Of a stretch of 64,000 bases of DNA, positions 63,941 to 64,000 are shown piece by piece (position 1 is the first letter of the stretch; every line of letters begins with the position of its first letter). Both the position numbers and the translations under genes were made by a program. Below the pieces are notes generated by a model. It had not been told where the DNA came from and ran no database searches. It saw only the letters and a program-made list of their open reading frames with translations. The stretch comes from DASYAE01 sp036501535 (GTDB lineage Bacteria; Actinomycetota; Actinomycetes; Streptomycetales; Catenulisporaceae): contig DASYAE010000131.1 in NCBI GenBank assembly GCA_036501535.1, positions 17,364 through 81,363 of the forward strand. Direction: 5' to 3'.

Positions 63941-64000
63941 ATGTGCCACCAACCCATGCTGACCACCGCCGGAAACCCCGGCTCGCAGAGTGATGCGGAA
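63941..64000 (+). CDS. Start of an unidentified gene, cut by the right edge
   Basis: An open frame of 20 codons starts at ATG 63941 (MCHQPMLTTAGNPGSQ) with GGGG about nine bases upstream and a good promoter at 63902-63907. Too little is visible to identify a family. Confidence 0.45.
   Translation, partial: MCHQPMLTTAGNPGSQSDAE

Noticed and set aside
63343..63952. Several minus-strand small frames right of the ATPase gene
   Set aside because: They repeat the same Arg-rich peptide because they read through inverted repeat copies; there are no start signals.

Overview
The window is very GC-rich. It has tightly packed operons, many GTG starts, four-base ATGA/GTGA overlaps, lipoprotein and ECF-sigma genes and a type VII secretion (T7SS/ESX) locus. 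This points to a filamentous, multicellular-type actinomycete; Streptomycetales or Catenulisporales-like gene content is suggested, but genus cannot be fixed from sequence alone. No rRNA, tRNA or CRISPR array was seen.

Layout. 1-1329: a glycosyltransferase-2/GNAT fusion cut by the left edge. 1973-5996: an ABC-2 exporter pair divergent from a two-component system. 6033-10332: a transmembrane Ser/Thr kinase divergent from an FHA protein, then a dienelactone-hydrolase-like enzyme and a PspA-like coiled-coil protein. 10386-11510: a GH8 endoglucanase-like lipoprotein. 11608-42393 (all minus strand): a ~31 kb T7SS locus. In transcription order it encodes a LuxR-type regulator, EccC, EccD, EccB, a 996-aa protein with a possible ADP-ribosyltransferase-like end, an EccA-like AAA+ ATPase with an N-terminal beta-helix, a DUF6065-like protein, two WXG100 proteins, a Pro-rich ESX-type protein, a 955-aa WXG protein with repeats, a YbaB-like protein, a 336-aa substrate-like protein and a 3260-aa giant protein. 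EccE and a mycosin protease were not found. 43023-47788: an ECF sigma factor, a membrane-embedded zinc anti-sigma factor and an ABC exporter in one operon. 47954-59697: a mannoside-utilisation locus (secreted beta-propeller protein, binding protein, two permeases, GH38 alpha-mannosidase, mannose-6-phosphate-isomerase-like protein, ROK kinase, LacI regulator). 59744-63374: a cellulose-synthase-like GT2 and a P-loop ATPase. 63513-63760: a 248-bp element with 47-bp inverted arms. 63941-64000: the first codons of a gene cut by the right edge.

The most unusual object is the giant T7SS-linked protein (11608-21390). It has a WXG/LXG-like N-terminus. It also carries three modules that match the inositol polyphosphate kinase (IPK) family motif for motif, and two modules resembling clan-CD cysteine peptidases (C80/CPD or 'lonely Cys' type). 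Since C80 domains of known toxins are switched on by inositol hexakisphosphate, a secreted protein carrying both inositol-phosphate kinase-like and CPD-like modules is a coherent, testable and, to my knowledge, undescribed arrangement. The motif matches are seen in the sequence; the activity and effector role are inference.
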